Below, in pieces: positions 8,143 through 16,033 of a stretch of DNA of 37,867 nucleotides. This stretch comes from Clostridia bacterium (GTDB taxonomy: Bacteria > Bacillota > Peptococcia > DRI-13 > SM3-B62). Location: NCBI GenBank assembly GCA_018432615.1, contig JAHDSQ010000029.1, positions 1 to 37,867 on the forward strand, given 5' to 3'. How positions within the stretch are numbered: the stretch's first letter is position 1; every line of letters starts with the position of its first letter. Position numbers and translations under genes: made by a program. The notes under the pieces were generated by a model. It was not told where the DNA came from. It saw only the letters and a list, made by a program, of their open reading frames with translations, and searched no databases.

Positions 8143-9129
8143 TCAATGAAGATAATGTTCGACCTCATCCAAAGGCATACCGGGATGGAGAGCCAGAGCA
8201 AGTGCCATCGCGATCACCCGGGCGGTATTGGTGATTTGTTCGTCTATTTCTTTGGGCGTCACGGTCAGTTGTCCGCCGAAGGGTTCCAGGACTTTGGCGA
8301 TCATTTCATTGATAGCTATGGGTTGGAGTCTCATATACAAGTCTTGCAGGGACGGGTTCGCATTGAGATGGTTGAACAATTGTTCCATGGTTTGATGGGC
8401 GATGATACCTGCCTGAACGACTGTCGGAACGCCGATGGCAATTACAGGTACTCCCATTGACTCAGGGTTGATGCCCATCCTCTTGTTGCCAATGCCTGAG
8501 CCGGGGCTGATTCCCGTGTCGGAGATTTGTATGCTGGCGTTTATCCTTTCGACACTGCCTGCTGCTAAAGAGTCAATACAGATTACTACATCAGGTTGAA
8601 CTCTATCCACAGTTCCTTTAATGATTTCGGCTGTTTCAATGCCTGTAAGACCTAATACACCCGGAGCCATCACGGATACGGGTCTTAAACCTTGTTGCAA
8701 TTCGACCGGTGCGTAATGAAAGAGATGCCTGGTAGCCATCGATGAATTGATTACCTTTGGTCCAAGAGAATCCGGTGTTGCATTCCAATTACCCAAACCA
8801 ACAACCAGAATGGAGGAATCATCTTTTAGAGGCAGAACCTTATTTAAGCATTTAGCCAGTATTTCTCCTATTTCCTTATGTACTATTTTATTATTGACTC
8901 TTAGAGCCTCTGTTTCTAAAGTTATGTAAGTTCCTTGTTGTCTTCTCATGATTTGTTCGCCTTGCTCGTTGAGGATGGTGATTGTTCTGATTGAACAATT
9001 GTCAAATGTGTCTTCATCCATTTTTACTCCCGGAATTTCCCGTCCTGTCTCACCACGCAGCAAATCATGTGCTTCTACGGCCAGATCCAAATTGATCCCT
9101 AATAGTCTGTACAGCTCACTGGTTTGCAA
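8143..9129 (-). CDS. gpr: Germination protease GPR
   Basis: Aspartic-type (A25) endopeptidase that starts degradation of SASPs during spore germination; made as a zymogen in the forespore. The 328 residues include a short propeptide-like N-terminus ending near residue 14, the conserved VVGLGNWNATPDSLGP segment, and ICIDSLAAGSVERIN, which carry the two family catalytic acidic positions. The start is TTG at 9127-9129 (minus strand) with an AAGGGGTG site about 5 bases upstream. It converges on its substrate gene, the SASP at 7866-8087. Confidence 0.95.
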   Translation of the reverse strand: MQTSELYRLLGINLDLAVEAHDLLRGETGREIPGVKMDEDTFDNCSIRTITILNEQGEQIMRRQQGTYITLETEALRVNNKIVHKEIGEILAKCLNKVLPLKDDSSILVVGLGNWNATPDSLGPKVINSSMATRHLFHYAPVELQQGLRPVSVMAPGVLGLTGIETAEIIKGTVDRVQPDVVICIDSLAAGSVERINASIQISDTGISPGSGIGNKRMGINPESMGVPVIAIGVPTVVQAGIIAHQTMEQLFNHLNANPSLQDLYMRLQPIAINEMIAKVLEPFGGQLTVTPKEIDEQITNTARVIAMALALALHPGMPLDEVEHYLH

Positions 9130-9220
9130 ATCGACACCCCTTTATTATATTCTTTGCCGTTATTTTTAACTATTTACCGCTTTTATATGTGGGGAAAATA
9201 AATATTTGGTAAAAGAAAAA

Positions 9221-9271
9221 CGTCGCTTGTTCATTTCGGGAGAAAATGACAGAAAACGACGCTTGTATAAT
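9221..9271. promoter_or_regulatory. Dyad and direct repeat in the gpr/rsmD divergent gap
   Basis: CGTCGCTTGT (9221-9230) recurs as CGACGCTTGT (9257-9266). The same stretch is a two-level dyad: outer CGTCG/CGACG (9221-9225, 9257-9261), inner TCATTT/AAATGA (9231-9236, 9244-9249). TATAAT (9266-9271) follows, but the nearest -35-like ATGACA is only 14 bases upstream, so the promoter reading is weak. It may be an operator for one of the divergent genes. Confidence 0.3.
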
Positions 9272-9287
9272 GTTGAAAAGGGGAACA

Positions 9288-9413
9288 ATGAGAAGTATCA
9301 GATGGTCAAGGAAGAATAAGTCCTTTTCTATATCTATTGTTTGCAAAAAGGATTATTATTATTATCGGCGAAATAAGGTAATGGTCGGTTTAAAAAGCTT
9401 AATAAATGGATAA
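9288..9413 (+). CDS. Possible 41-residue basic small protein upstream of rsmD
   Basis: ATG 9288 follows an AAAAGGGG ribosome-binding sequence at ideal distance and opens 41 codons ending at TAA 9411. The peptide is rich in Arg and Lys and contains four consecutive Tyr codons from a TAT repeat. It does not resemble any family I know. The good ribosome site and position just before rsmD could mean a leader peptide; the low-complexity tract and lack of known homology argue that it may be chance. Confidence 0.25.
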   Translation: MRSIRWSRKNKSFSISIVCKKDYYYYRRNKVMVGLKSLING

Positions 9414-9435
9414 AGTCAGGGAGTTGCCAGATATT

Positions 9436-9996
9436 GTGCGGGTGATAGCAGGATTAGCCAAAGGCCGTAATTTAAAATGCTTAAAAGGAAACACTATCAG
9501 GCCGACGCTGGATCGGGTCAAAGAGTCGGTATTCAATGTTTTGGGCGCTTTGATTCGGGAAGCTGTTTTTCTGGATATTTTTGCCGGCACAGGTGCGATG
9601 GGAATTGAAGCCTTAAGCAGAGGAGCAAGTTTTTGTTGTTTTAATGATATTCAGAGAAAATCTTGTGATATAATAAGGGCAAATATACAAAACTGTCAGT
9701 TAGAGGAGAAAAGCAGGGTTTTCAACATGGAAGCACTGCGCCTGATTGAGCATCTTGACAGAGAAGAATTGTTTAAGTTCGATATCGTGTATCTTGACCC
9801 GCCCTATGCCAAGGGATTGTACCTGAAGGTGCTGACCGCTTTGGCGCAATCTGCGTTATTGAAAAAAGAGACGGTAGTGATTGCAGAGAGCGATAGCAAG
9901 GAGATATTGCCTGAGAAAATAGGGGGATTGACTGCTGTAAGAAATAAGGTTTATGGTGACACACGAATCTGGTTCTATCAAATGATTCATGATTAA
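9436..9996 (+). CDS. rsmD: 16S rRNA (guanine966-N2)-methyltransferase RsmD
   Basis: SAM-dependent methyltransferase acting on G966 of 16S rRNA in the 30S subunit. Motif I is FAGTGAMGIEALSRGA and the catalytic motif IV is DPPY (in VYLDPPYAKG), as in all RsmD proteins. I chose GTG 9436 because the product then begins MRVIAGLAKGR, the normal RsmD N-terminus, with AGGGAG 12 bases upstream; a longer frame from ATG 9406 adds ten residues, lacks a ribosome site and overlaps the small frame before it. About 186 residues, normal length. Confidence 0.93.
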   Translation: MRVIAGLAKGRNLKCLKGNTIRPTLDRVKESVFNVLGALIREAVFLDIFAGTGAMGIEALSRGASFCCFNDIQRKSCDIIRANIQNCQLEEKSRVFNMEALRLIEHLDREELFKFDIVYLDPPYAKGLYLKVLTALAQSALLKKETVVIAESDSKEILPEKIGGLTAVRNKVYGDTRIWFYQMIHD

Positions 9997-10017
9997 TGGA
10001 TTAATGGAGGGAGAATA

Positions 10018-10479
10018 ATGGAAGTGCTACGCTTGATAGAAGAATTCGAGAATATTGTTGAGGAATGTTCACGTATTCCCATGACGGGTAAGATGATCAT
10101 GAATGAGGATACGGTGTACAATTTTGTTGATAAAATGAGGGTGCTCCTTCCGGAAGCTATCCAAGAAGCAGAATGGATCATGCGGGAAAGGGAAAGGTTG
10201 ATTGGAGAGGCGGAGCGCGAGGCCGAGACAATTGTCGAGGCTGCTAAAGCTAAACTGCAGCGTCTGGCGGGAGAGAGTGAGGTTGTCAGGCTGGCAAAAT
10301 CTCAAAGTGAAGAAATCATTGATAACTCCAAGCAGGTTGCGAAAGAGGTTACTCAGGGCGCTTTGAGTTATGCCGACGATGTGATGATGCAGTTGCAGGC
10401 GGAACTGGAGAAAACCTTACAGGTTGTGAGGGCGAGCAGAGAAGAGTTAAGGGGAAATCAGCGCGAACGGAAGGAATAA
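10018..10479 (+). CDS. Uncharacterised coiled-coil protein (F-type ATPase subunit b-like helix)
   Basis: 153 residues, almost entirely helical and charged. An N-terminal block of about 50 residues (LIEEFENIVEECSRIPMTGK, then a VDKMRVLLPEAIQEAEWI segment) precedes a long Ala/Glu-rich coiled coil that resembles ATP synthase subunit b or DivIVA-like proteins. No transmembrane segment and no catalytic motif. From memory, related proteins occur next to rsmD/coaD/ylbJ in many Clostridia, but I know no established function. GGAGGGAG ribosome site; 21 bases after rsmD, so co-transcribed; converges on ylbJ. Confidence 0.8.
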   Translation: MEVLRLIEEFENIVEECSRIPMTGKMIMNEDTVYNFVDKMRVLLPEAIQEAEWIMRERERLIGEAEREAETIVEAAKAKLQRLAGESEVVRLAKSQSEEIIDNSKQVAKEVTQGALSYADDVMMQLQAELEKTLQVVRASREELRGNQRERKE

Positions 10480-10494
10480 TCGTTCTTGTTCGCA

Positions 10495-11715
10495 TCAATC
10501 GGTTAGGTGCCTTGCCACGACGAGAAATGCCGATAGGAATAGGAAAACCAGTATTATTAGGACAAAGGCTTTTGCTACCAGGATAAAATTGTACTTAAAA
10601 AGAAGGGTGGGGCCGTCGATGTGTCGGATGACGTTGAAGACAGGTGCCGCCGTTTCTGTGTGCAGAAAGTTTTTTGTTGAAGCGAGCGCATAGGCTAATA
10701 GGGCTGAAAGCAGACCTTGCAGTATTCTGCAAATATGGTAAAGGTGGGTGCGTATGTTGGAGCCTGACAGGATACTGACCACTTGTGCTTGAATCGAAAG
10801 ACCGCTCCAGCCCATCATGAGGCTGATTACAGCTGCTTGTTGCTGCAATGACAATTTAAAGAGAGAAGCTTCCTTTAAGCCAAGGGTCATTTCCCAAAAA
10901 CCTGTAGCCAATGGTTTGCTTAAAAAATCAGGCAGGGCTGTCGGATGAAGCAACAGAAGACTTATCGATTCCAAATACTTTTGCAGGCCAGAGGAAGAGA
11001 GCAGTTTGATGATGACTGCAAAGAGTACCACAAAACCGCCTATTAGGGTAATGTTGTTAATCCCCTTTTTAATTCCGTCGCCCAAAAGGGTGCCGAGGGG
11101 TTTGCGCTTTTTCTGTGCAGCCAGGAATGTACTTAAGGCCCTTTTGAAGATACCGGGTGAAAAGTCTGCGTTTTGGTCTTTGGCAAAGGGCAACAGCCCC
11201 AGAATTATCCCCAGCATGATATTGGAGGTATAATGTGAAAATGCTATAATCAGACCAAGCTCAGGACTGCCAAACATTCCAACCGCAACGGCAACGAGGA
11301 TAAAGACGGGACTGGAGTTATTTGTAAAGGCAACCAGTCTTTCACACTCTGCAGTCGAGCACAGTTTCTCTTCATGCAAACGTCTTGTAAGTATTGCACC
11401 CATGGGGTAGCCTGAAGTAAATCCCATGGCGACTACAAAAGCAGTTGAACCCGGTAGTTTGAAAAAAGGTCTCATTAACGGTTCCATCAAGATGCCCAGT
11501 GTTTTGACTATACCCAGTCCTAAAAGTATTTCGGCCATGATAAAAAACGGCAGCAATGATGGGACCAATACTGTTGCCCATAATTCCAACCCGTGTTTTG
11601 CACCCTCTAAGGCTTCTTGGGGCCAAATGAAAAGACCGGTTAATAGAAATAAGGCAAAGAGGGATAATATAAGAGAAAGGAAAAATAATCTAACGGTACT
11701 GTATTTAATTATCAT
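10495..11715 (-). CDS. ylbJ: Sporulation integral membrane protein YlbJ
   Basis: 406-residue polytopic membrane protein of the nucleoside-recognition (Gate) fold family, required for proper spore cortex formation in Bacillus. An N-terminal membrane helix is followed by the conserved LVPSLLPFFIMAEILLGLG and GFTSGYPMGA segments and the CERLVAFTNNSSPVFI motif. Start ATG at 11713-11715 on the minus strand with AAGGGATGG upstream. It converges with the coiled-coil gene with only 15 bases between. Together with gpr and the SASP gene it marks the organism as spore-forming. Confidence 0.93.
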   Translation of the reverse strand: MIIKYSTVRLFFLSLILSLFALFLLTGLFIWPQEALEGAKHGLELWATVLVPSLLPFFIMAEILLGLGIVKTLGILMEPLMRPFFKLPGSTAFVVAMGFTSGYPMGAILTRRLHEEKLCSTAECERLVAFTNNSSPVFILVAVAVGMFGSPELGLIIAFSHYTSNIMLGIILGLLPFAKDQNADFSPGIFKRALSTFLAAQKKRKPLGTLLGDGIKKGINNITLIGGFVVLFAVIIKLLSSSGLQKYLESISLLLLHPTALPDFLSKPLATGFWEMTLGLKEASLFKLSLQQQAAVISLMMGWSGLSIQAQVVSILSGSNIRTHLYHICRILQGLLSALLAYALASTKNFLHTETAAPVFNVIRHIDGPTLLFKYNFILVAKAFVLIILVFLFLSAFLVVARHLTD

Positions 11716-11787
11716 AATGCGCCATCCCTTGAAGTACTCTCTTTAATAAATATGAAAACAGGGAATTGCTATGACAAGTATTTGTGT

Positions 11788-11808
11788 GTTCATTAATATG
11801 TTCATTAA
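11788..11808. repeat. Tandem 9-bp direct repeat before the patatin gene
   Basis: GTTCATTAA occurs at 11788-11796 and again at 11800-11808, a 12-bp period (about one helical turn). It lies just before the ribosome site of the patatin-like gene, in the ylbJ/patatin divergent gap. Spacing on one face of the helix would suit a regulator, but AT-rich chance repeats are possible. Confidence 0.3.
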
Positions 11809-11827
11809 ATGGATAAAGGTGGTCAAT

Positions 11828-12607
11828 ATGAGAAAAAAAGTTGGGCTGGCGCTTGGAGCGGGTGGAGCTAAAGGGCTTTCCCACATCGGTATTTTGCAGG
11901 TCATCAAAAGGGAAAATATACCGATTGATTTCATTGCCGGTTCTAGCATGGGCGCAATAGTAGGGGCAGCTTACGCTGCCGGCGGGGATCCGGATTTTAT
12001 GGCGAAATTAGCCTGTAAATTGAACCAATCGCATTTTGTGGATGTCACAATTCCCAAAATGGGTCTTTTAAAGGGAGAAAAGGTTCTGGAGATTGCTCGT
12101 TTGTTGACGCATAATAAGGATTTTGACCAGTTAAACATTCCCCTTTCCGTAATCGCAACAGATATTGAAAGAATGGAAAGGGTGGTCTTTAAGGAGGGCA
12201 ATATTGCCTCTGCCATTAGGGCCAGCATTTCGATTCCCGGTATTTTCAATCCTGTTCGTATCGACGGGAAACTATTGGTGGACGGGGCTGTCAAGGACAG
12301 GGTGCCGATTAGTGTTGTCAAAGAGATGGGGGCTGATATCGTTATTGGGGTTGACGTTAACTATTATCAGCAATATGAGGGAGATGTGGTACAGGTAAAT
12401 AACATTTATGAGGTTATCAGCCAGTCAATTAACATCCTGGAAAGTGAAATCAGCAAGTTCAAGCTTAAAGAAGCGGACATATTGATTACACCTGATATGA
12501 GAAAGGTTGCCGTTTTGGATTTTAACAAGGTTGAGTTTTGTATCGAAGAAGGAAAAAGGGCAGCGGAAGAAAAATTGAGCGGATTATTAAAAGCAGTCGG
12601 TTTGTAG
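11828..12607 (+). CDS. Patatin-like phospholipase/esterase (RssA type)
   Basis: Serine lipid acyl-hydrolase of about 260 residues. All catalytic parts are visible: the oxyanion loop GAGGAKG, the nucleophile elbow GSSMG, and the DGA motif (LLVDGAVKDRVP) supplying the Asp of the Ser-Asp dyad. No signal peptide, so probably cytoplasmic or membrane-associated. ATG 11828 is preferred over an ATG 19 codons upstream because AAAGGTGGT stands just before it and the product then begins at the conserved GLALGAGGAKG block. Its natural substrate is not inferable. The 3' end overlaps tmcAL by 21 bases on the opposite strand. Confidence 0.9.
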   Translation: MRKKVGLALGAGGAKGLSHIGILQVIKRENIPIDFIAGSSMGAIVGAAYAAGGDPDFMAKLACKLNQSHFVDVTIPKMGLLKGEKVLEIARLLTHNKDFDQLNIPLSVIATDIERMERVVFKEGNIASAIRASISIPGIFNPVRIDGKLLVDGAVKDRVPISVVKEMGADIVIGVDVNYYQQYEGDVVQVNNIYEVISQSINILESEISKFKLKEADILITPDMRKVAVLDFNKVEFCIEEGKRAAEEKLSGLLKAVGL

Positions 12608-13849
12608 AAAAGGTCCTCTTCGGTAATCCTGGTTCCCTGTTCTTTGGGATACTACGGGATAAGCGAGGTTATAAAGGTTCGTAGCACGTGTATCCATTTC
12701 CCAAAAAGCTCTAAAAGACTCATCGTTGCGGCAGTATTTTTTTGCATGGGCTGCTTTGACAATGACGGGCAGATCTGATGCGGAGGAGATTGTTTTTAAA
12801 AGTGCTTGGCCCTTTTTACTGAAACCCAGGACACGCAGATAGGGAGGTCCTTTTTTTATGTTTTTTTCGGCTTCACGTGTGTAGTTTAGCAACAGATGGA
12901 TAAGGAAACGCTGCAACCTGGTATAGGTAAAGCGTTTTGTTTTTAATTTAGCCAGAAATTCTGTGGCATCACCGCATTCCTGGGCAAGAGCCGTGATCCT
13001 GTTTTCCAACCCTTCCGCGACATCAACTATTTGGCATATTTCTTTTTCCGTACTGCGCCTGAGTAAGGTCATGATTTGAGGAGAAAAGGCCTGCGGGGTT
13101 ACCGGACAGCAGCCTTGTAAGTATTCCTTTTTCAGCAGCATATATGCTGCTGCGGGCAGGTGCGGGCGGATTTTTTTCAGAGAAGGCAAAAAGTCGCCTG
13201 ATTGAGTTACAGACAGTTCGTTTCGAAGCGCCGTAGCGCTGGGGAATATACCTTCTTGTAATTCTGGGTTTTCGTAGCCAAGTCCTTGGCGTTCAATAAT
13301 GACGGGCTGCATTTTTATATTCAACTCCTGTAATACCTGTAGGTAGGTGAGAGCTAGAACGTTGTTGGGTTTTGACCATAGTTCCGTTTTGCCGGGAAGT
13401 TCGCTTTTTAAGGCTGTTGAACGGGCTTTTGGATAGGACATTCCCTGCTTTAAGGAGTGTTTAAGCTTTTTTCGAAAGGCTGCGGTTTCATGTGTTAAAA
13501 TCTTTACTGTTTCTTGCATGGTTTCAGCACAGGCGTTTTCGGCACCAAAGGCCAAATGCGAGACTATCCCGGTACTGTAGAGGGTTTCAATACCGCCGCG
13601 GGCAAACCAGTAGGCGCTGCGGGTTGCATAGAGCACCGGAAGCTCAAAAACCACATCGGCACCGGCAGCAATGGCCATTTCCGCCCTGACCCATTTATTG
13701 ACGATTGAGGGTTCTCCTCTTTGGGTGAAATTACCACTCATCACGCAAACGACTGCGGATGAGGAGGATTCTTTTTTTGCTGCCTGCAGGTGATATAAGT
13801 GCCCGGTATGAAATGGGTTATATTCGCAGATGATTCCTACAACGTTCAT
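12587..13849 (-). CDS. tmcAL: tRNA(Met) cytidine acetate ligase TmcAL (YlbM)
   Basis: 420 residues, full family length. It makes N4-acetylcytidine at the wobble position of elongator tRNA(Met), using acetate and ATP through an acetyl-adenylate. The nucleotidyltransferase motif HTGH (in GIICEYNPFHTGHLYHL) opens the protein, followed by CVMSGNFTQRGEPSI and KWVRAEMAIAAGADVVFELP, all hallmarks of YlbM. Start ATG 13847-13849 with GGAGG upstream on the minus strand. Neighbourhood ylbJ/ylbM/pta/yceD/rpmF is a common Firmicutes arrangement. Confidence 0.95.
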   Translation of the reverse strand: MNVVGIICEYNPFHTGHLYHLQAAKKESSSSAVVCVMSGNFTQRGEPSIVNKWVRAEMAIAAGADVVFELPVLYATRSAYWFARGGIETLYSTGIVSHLAFGAENACAETMQETVKILTHETAAFRKKLKHSLKQGMSYPKARSTALKSELPGKTELWSKPNNVLALTYLQVLQELNIKMQPVIIERQGLGYENPELQEGIFPSATALRNELSVTQSGDFLPSLKKIRPHLPAAAYMLLKKEYLQGCCPVTPQAFSPQIMTLLRRSTEKEICQIVDVAEGLENRITALAQECGDATEFLAKLKTKRFTYTRLQRFLIHLLLNYTREAEKNIKKGPPYLRVLGFSKKGQALLKTISSASDLPVIVKAAHAKKYCRNDESFRAFWEMDTRATNLYNLAYPVVSQRTGNQDYRRGPFLQTDCF

Positions 13850-13933
13850 ATTCGGCCTCCGATTGTGTCGTTAGTTTAACATGCTTTAATTATATAAAAA
13901 AAACACCTAAAAAAATATGATTTGATATAGGAA

Positions 13934-13953
13934 ATTCGCAGAAAGTGGCGAAT
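13934..13953. promoter_or_regulatory. Inverted repeat upstream of pta
   Basis: ATTCGC (13934-13939) and GCGAAT (13948-13953) form a perfect 6-bp inverted repeat with an 8-base spacer, followed by ATATATA. It lies 45 bases before the pta start, in the tmcAL/pta divergent gap, where an operator would be expected. No well-spaced sigma-A promoter could be assigned. Confidence 0.3.
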
Positions 13954-13998
13954 ATATATAGATTTGGTGAAGAAAAATTCCAGAGGGGGTTAAATTAA

Positions 13999-14994
13999 AT
14001 GAATTTGGTTGAGAAAATCAAAGCAAAGGCGAAACAGAATAAGCGAAGGATTGTACTGCCTGAGGGAACAGAACCGAGAACCGTTCAGGCTGCCCAAATC
14101 ATCCAAGCGGAAGGTCTGGCTAAGGTGACTTTACTAGGTGATGAAAAGGAAATTAGAGAGGTCGCCAAGTCAGTGGGGGCTGAAATAGGTGATATTACAA
14201 TAATTAATCCTGTAGAGGCTTCTTGTTTTGCTTCGTATGTTGATGAGCTTGTGGAAATACGCAAGAAAAAGGGCTTAAAGCGTGAAGAAGCGGAAAAGCT
14301 GATGAAGAATACGCTCTATTTTGGGGCGATGATGGTATATCAGGGTGAGGTAGAGGGATTTGTGGCAGGAGCCGAAAACACCACGGGGAATGTTTTAAAA
14401 CCGGCGCTGCAGATTATCAAGACTGCTCCTGGGGTCACGGTTGTTTCCGGTGCGTTTATGATGGTTACTCCGGTGAAAGAATTTGGGGAGGAAGGAGTTT
14501 TTGTTTTTGCCGATTGTGCCGTAACCCCAAACCCAACAGCAGGGCAATTAGCGGAAATAGCCTATTGTTCCGCCAAGACTGCAAGGGATTTAGTCGGTAT
14601 GGAGCCGAAGGTAGCTATGCTGTCCTTCTCGACAATGGGCAGTGCAAAACATGAACTTGTTGAAAAGGTTGTCAGGGCTACCAGACTGGCCAAGGATAAG
14701 TATCCTGATTTACAGATAGACGGTGAATTGCAGCTGGATGCAGCGATAGTGCCTAAGGTTGCCTCATCAAAAGCCCCTGATAGCAAGGTGGCGGGCAAAG
14801 CAAACGTTCTTGTTTTCCCTGATCTGCAAGCGGGTAATATCGGCTACAAGCTTGTTCAGCGTTTGGGTTTGGCAGAACCGGTCGGACCTGTACTACAGGG
14901 TATGGCCAAACCGGTCAATGATCTTTCCAGGGGTTGCAGTGTAGAGGATATAGTCAACACTGTCGCCATGACCTGTTGCCAGGAGTTAAGCTGA
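13999..14994 (+). CDS. pta: Phosphate acetyltransferase (phosphotransacetylase)
   Basis: Converts acetyl-CoA and phosphate to acetyl phosphate and CoA, the step before ATP formation in acetate production. 331 residues, the short form without the N-terminal P-loop domain. Recognisable family blocks: RRIVLPEGTEPRTVQAA, FVAGAENTTGNVLKPAL, FADCAVTPNPTAGQLAEIA, SFSTMGSAKH and VFPDLQAGNIGYKLVQR. AGAGGGGG ribosome site 9 bases before ATG. The acetate kinase gene that often follows pta is not here. Some enzymes of this family act on other acyl-CoAs, including butyryl-CoA, but the sequence looks like a true Pta. Confidence 0.93.
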   Translation: MNLVEKIKAKAKQNKRRIVLPEGTEPRTVQAAQIIQAEGLAKVTLLGDEKEIREVAKSVGAEIGDITIINPVEASCFASYVDELVEIRKKKGLKREEAEKLMKNTLYFGAMMVYQGEVEGFVAGAENTTGNVLKPALQIIKTAPGVTVVSGAFMMVTPVKEFGEEGVFVFADCAVTPNPTAGQLAEIAYCSAKTARDLVGMEPKVAMLSFSTMGSAKHELVEKVVRATRLAKDKYPDLQIDGELQLDAAIVPKVASSKAPDSKVAGKANVLVFPDLQAGNIGYKLVQRLGLAEPVGPVLQGMAKPVNDLSRGCSVEDIVNTVAMTCCQELS

Positions 14995-15039
14995 ATTAAG
15001 ATTAAATAGCAAAATTCGAATTAAGGAGTGCTATGTATT

Positions 15040-15870
15040 GTGGAAATAAGAGCAACGGTTTTATGTGAAAACACAGTTTCCGGGAACATAGGTGCTACGG
15101 CGGAACATGGATGGTCAGTGTTCTTAGAAACAAGTCATGGTAATTTTCTGTTTGATACAGGTCAGGGATTGTCGTTGATTAATAATGCCTTGTTCTTCAA
15201 AAAGGACCTTTCTACCATCAAGGGGATTATTATCAGTCATAACCATTCCGATCATACGGGTGGTTTGATGGCGGCGTTGTCAATGGTCCCTTCACCGGTT
15301 AATGTGTACTCTCATCCGGAGTTCTTTAAAGAATGCTATATTAATCGGAACGGCAAAATGTATATAGGAGTGCCCTTTAGCAAAGTTGCTCTTGAGAGCA
15401 GTGGCGCGAACTTTATTTTCAGTGCTGAGTTCAGGGAGATTGCTCCCGGTTTGCATCTAACAGGACAAATACCCCGCGTAACAGATTTTGAAACAGGGGA
15501 TCAGGATATTGTCTGCAAAGATGGGAATGATTACATTATTGATCCGGTGAAGGATGATCAATCTATTGTGATTGAAACAGAAAAAGGGTTGTTCATCATT
15601 TTAGGCTGTTCTCATGCCGGAGTAATTAATATAATTGATTATGCAATCAAAAAAACGGGCCAAGACCATATTCATACAGTTATTGGCGGCACTCATTTGG
15701 GAATGTCAAGCGAAGAGCAGGTTAATAAAACCATTGAAGCTCTGAAGACATTTAAAATCGAACACCTTGGGGTATCCCATTGTACCGGTTTAGATGTATC
15801 TGTAAAATTGGCTCAGGAGTTTAAGGACAGATTCTTCTTTTGTAACGTAGGTACGGTCGTTACAATATGA
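15040..15870 (+). CDS. Metallo-beta-lactamase-fold hydrolase (COG1237 type)
   Basis: About 276 residues. The metal-binding signature HNHSDHTGG is present, with later ligands in GCSHAG and GGTHLG. The arrangement matches the COG1237 group, often labelled 7,8-dihydropterin-6-methyl-4-aminobenzene-phosphate synthase, whose true substrates in bacteria are mostly unknown. GTG 15040 is preferred, 11 bases after AAGGAG (15023-15028); the GTG at 15028 overlaps that site. It sits 45 bases after pta, where acetate kinase usually lies, and by eye looks somewhat more AT-rich than its neighbours, so it may have been inserted. Confidence 0.88.
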   Translation: MEIRATVLCENTVSGNIGATAEHGWSVFLETSHGNFLFDTGQGLSLINNALFFKKDLSTIKGIIISHNHSDHTGGLMAALSMVPSPVNVYSHPEFFKECYINRNGKMYIGVPFSKVALESSGANFIFSAEFREIAPGLHLTGQIPRVTDFETGDQDIVCKDGNDYIIDPVKDDQSIVIETEKGLFIILGCSHAGVINIIDYAIKKTGQDHIHTVIGGTHLGMSSEEQVNKTIEALKTFKIEHLGVSHCTGLDVSVKLAQEFKDRFFFCNVGTVVTI

Positions 15871-15885
15871 TTATCCGACCACTTC

Positions 15886-15914
15886 TTGACAAAGAAATAT
15901 TATCTTTATATAAT
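15886..15914 (+). promoter_or_regulatory. Consensus sigma-A promoter of yceD-rpmF
   Basis: TTGACA (15886-15891), a spacer of exactly 17 bases, and TATAAT (15909-15914): a perfect consensus housekeeping promoter. The predicted start near 15921 leaves a leader of about 110 bases with strong secondary structure. It fits high expression of a ribosomal protein operon. Confidence 0.85.
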
Positions 15915-15931
15915 TAGTAGAAGGTTTTGCT

Positions 15932-15959
15932 AGAAAGCGCAGCGATGCTGCGTCTTTCT
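15932..15959 (+). promoter_or_regulatory. Strong leader hairpin in the yceD-rpmF 5' UTR
   Basis: AGAAAGCGCAGC (15932-15943) pairs with GCTGCG and CTTTCT (15947-15959) with one bulged T and a three-base loop. No T-run follows, so it is not a terminator. Further alternative stems lie downstream (TACGG/CCGTA or ACCG/CGGT between about 15970 and 16015). It does not match a riboswitch class I know; an autoregulatory ribosomal-protein leader or mRNA-stabilising hairpin is possible. Confidence 0.45.
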
Positions 15960-16033
15960 TCTGTCGTGTGTACGGCAAAGCAAGAGCCCTTTCGGCATAA
16001 CCGTATTTTCGGTGCTAAACGGGGTGATGGCGT

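Noticed and set aside
7866..9129. Idea that the SASP/gpr pair is a toxin-antitoxin or other defence unit
   Set aside because: Both proteins carry clear spore-specific signatures, and protease with its substrate fully explains the pairing.
15960..16030. Possible cyclic-di-GMP (GEMM) riboswitch before yceD, suggested by GGCAAAGC
   Set aside because: Only a short stretch resembles part of the GEMM core; the ordered conserved blocks and the GNRA-containing P2 are missing.
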